From NCBI GenBank assembly GCA_900762245.1, contig CAAFFR010000182.1, forward strand, positions 1 through 12,123: 12,123 bases of DNA. Reading direction: 5' to 3'. Positions 12,004-12,123 of this stretch are shown here, piece after piece (within the stretch, counting starts at the first letter, position 1; each line of letters begins with the position of its first letter). A program made the position numbers and the translations under genes. This DNA is from an uncultured Oscillospiraceae bacterium. GTDB lineage: Bacteria > Bacillota_A > Clostridia > Oscillospirales > Oscillospiraceae. The notes below the pieces were generated by a model. It searched no databases. It was not told the origin of the DNA and was given only the letters and a program-made list of their open reading frames with translations.

Positions 12004-12123
12004 TTAAACTTCCTTGCTCTTGGTGGCGATCTCCATGAGGCACTTGGCGATGAAGGCATCGGGAGTCATAGCACCCAGGTCCTCGCCCTTGCGGGTACGG
12101 ACGGAAACGGTGCCGTTCTCCAT
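12004..12123 (-). CDS. thrS: threonyl-tRNA synthetase, C-terminal end (partial)
   Basis: The last 39 codons and stop of a gene entering from beyond the right edge. The peptide NGTVSVRTRKGEDLGAM (3-19) followed by DAFIAKCLMEI (22-32) matches the end of the ThrRS anticodon-binding domain, where a V-x-VRxR...DLG-x-M...D-x-FI pattern is standard. ThrRS charges tRNA-Thr in the cytosol and is essential. The Met at the window edge is internal, not a start. The fragment was too short to stand out as an open reading frame. A strong terminator follows. The alternative is another class II synthetase with the same anticodon-binding fold (ProRS, HisRS, GlyRS), but the motif fits ThrRS best. Confidence 0.85.
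   Translation of the reverse strand: MENGTVSVRTRKGEDLGAMTPDAFIAKCLMEIATKSKEV

Overview
The window looks like chromosomal DNA from a gut-type Clostridia bacterium, most likely Oscillospirales. The grounds are moderately high GC, AGGAGG-type ribosome binding sites, lipoproteins, a TM1266-type [FeFe]-hydrogenase regulator, a DUF4349 lipoprotein and the palindrome-rich intergenic repeats common in that group. This is judged by eye; no search was run.

Layout. Positions 1-388 are non-coding: a duplicated intrinsic-terminator module, a compact palindromic element, another perfect hairpin and a consensus promoter. The promoter drives a polytopic membrane protein (389-2155, DUF6020-like). This converges on a minus-strand cluster running from 5396 down to 2198: a Uup-type ABC-F ATPase, a small one-TM coiled-coil protein and a DUF4349 lipoprotein. 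The 300-bp divergent region 5397-5696 carries a promoter in each direction. On the plus side it holds a complete ZTP (pfl) riboswitch whose 3' arm merges into an intrinsic terminator, followed by a DUF1576 membrane protein (5697-7031). That protein contains a visible internal tandem duplication.

The next transcription unit (7302-9913) is tightly packed: a TM1266-family regulator, then a lipoprotein solute-binding protein, a permease and a short ATPase of an SsuABC/TauABC-like importer of unknown substrate. A terminator sits just ahead of the first gene. Convergent to it are a translationally coupled minus-strand pair: a YdcF/DUF218 membrane protein and an M42 metallopeptidase. Their leader holds a MITE-like palindromic repeat of about 143 bp. 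At the right edge is the 3' end of thrS (threonyl-tRNA synthetase), with its own terminator.

The best leads are the ZTP-riboswitch-controlled DUF1576 protein, a plausible transporter tied to purine or one-carbon metabolism, and the hydrogenase regulator fused by operon structure to an orphan ABC importer. I see no phage, CRISPR array, insertion-sequence transposase, tRNA or rRNA. Several open reading frames extend upstream into hairpins, promoters or repeats, and their starts are corrected here.
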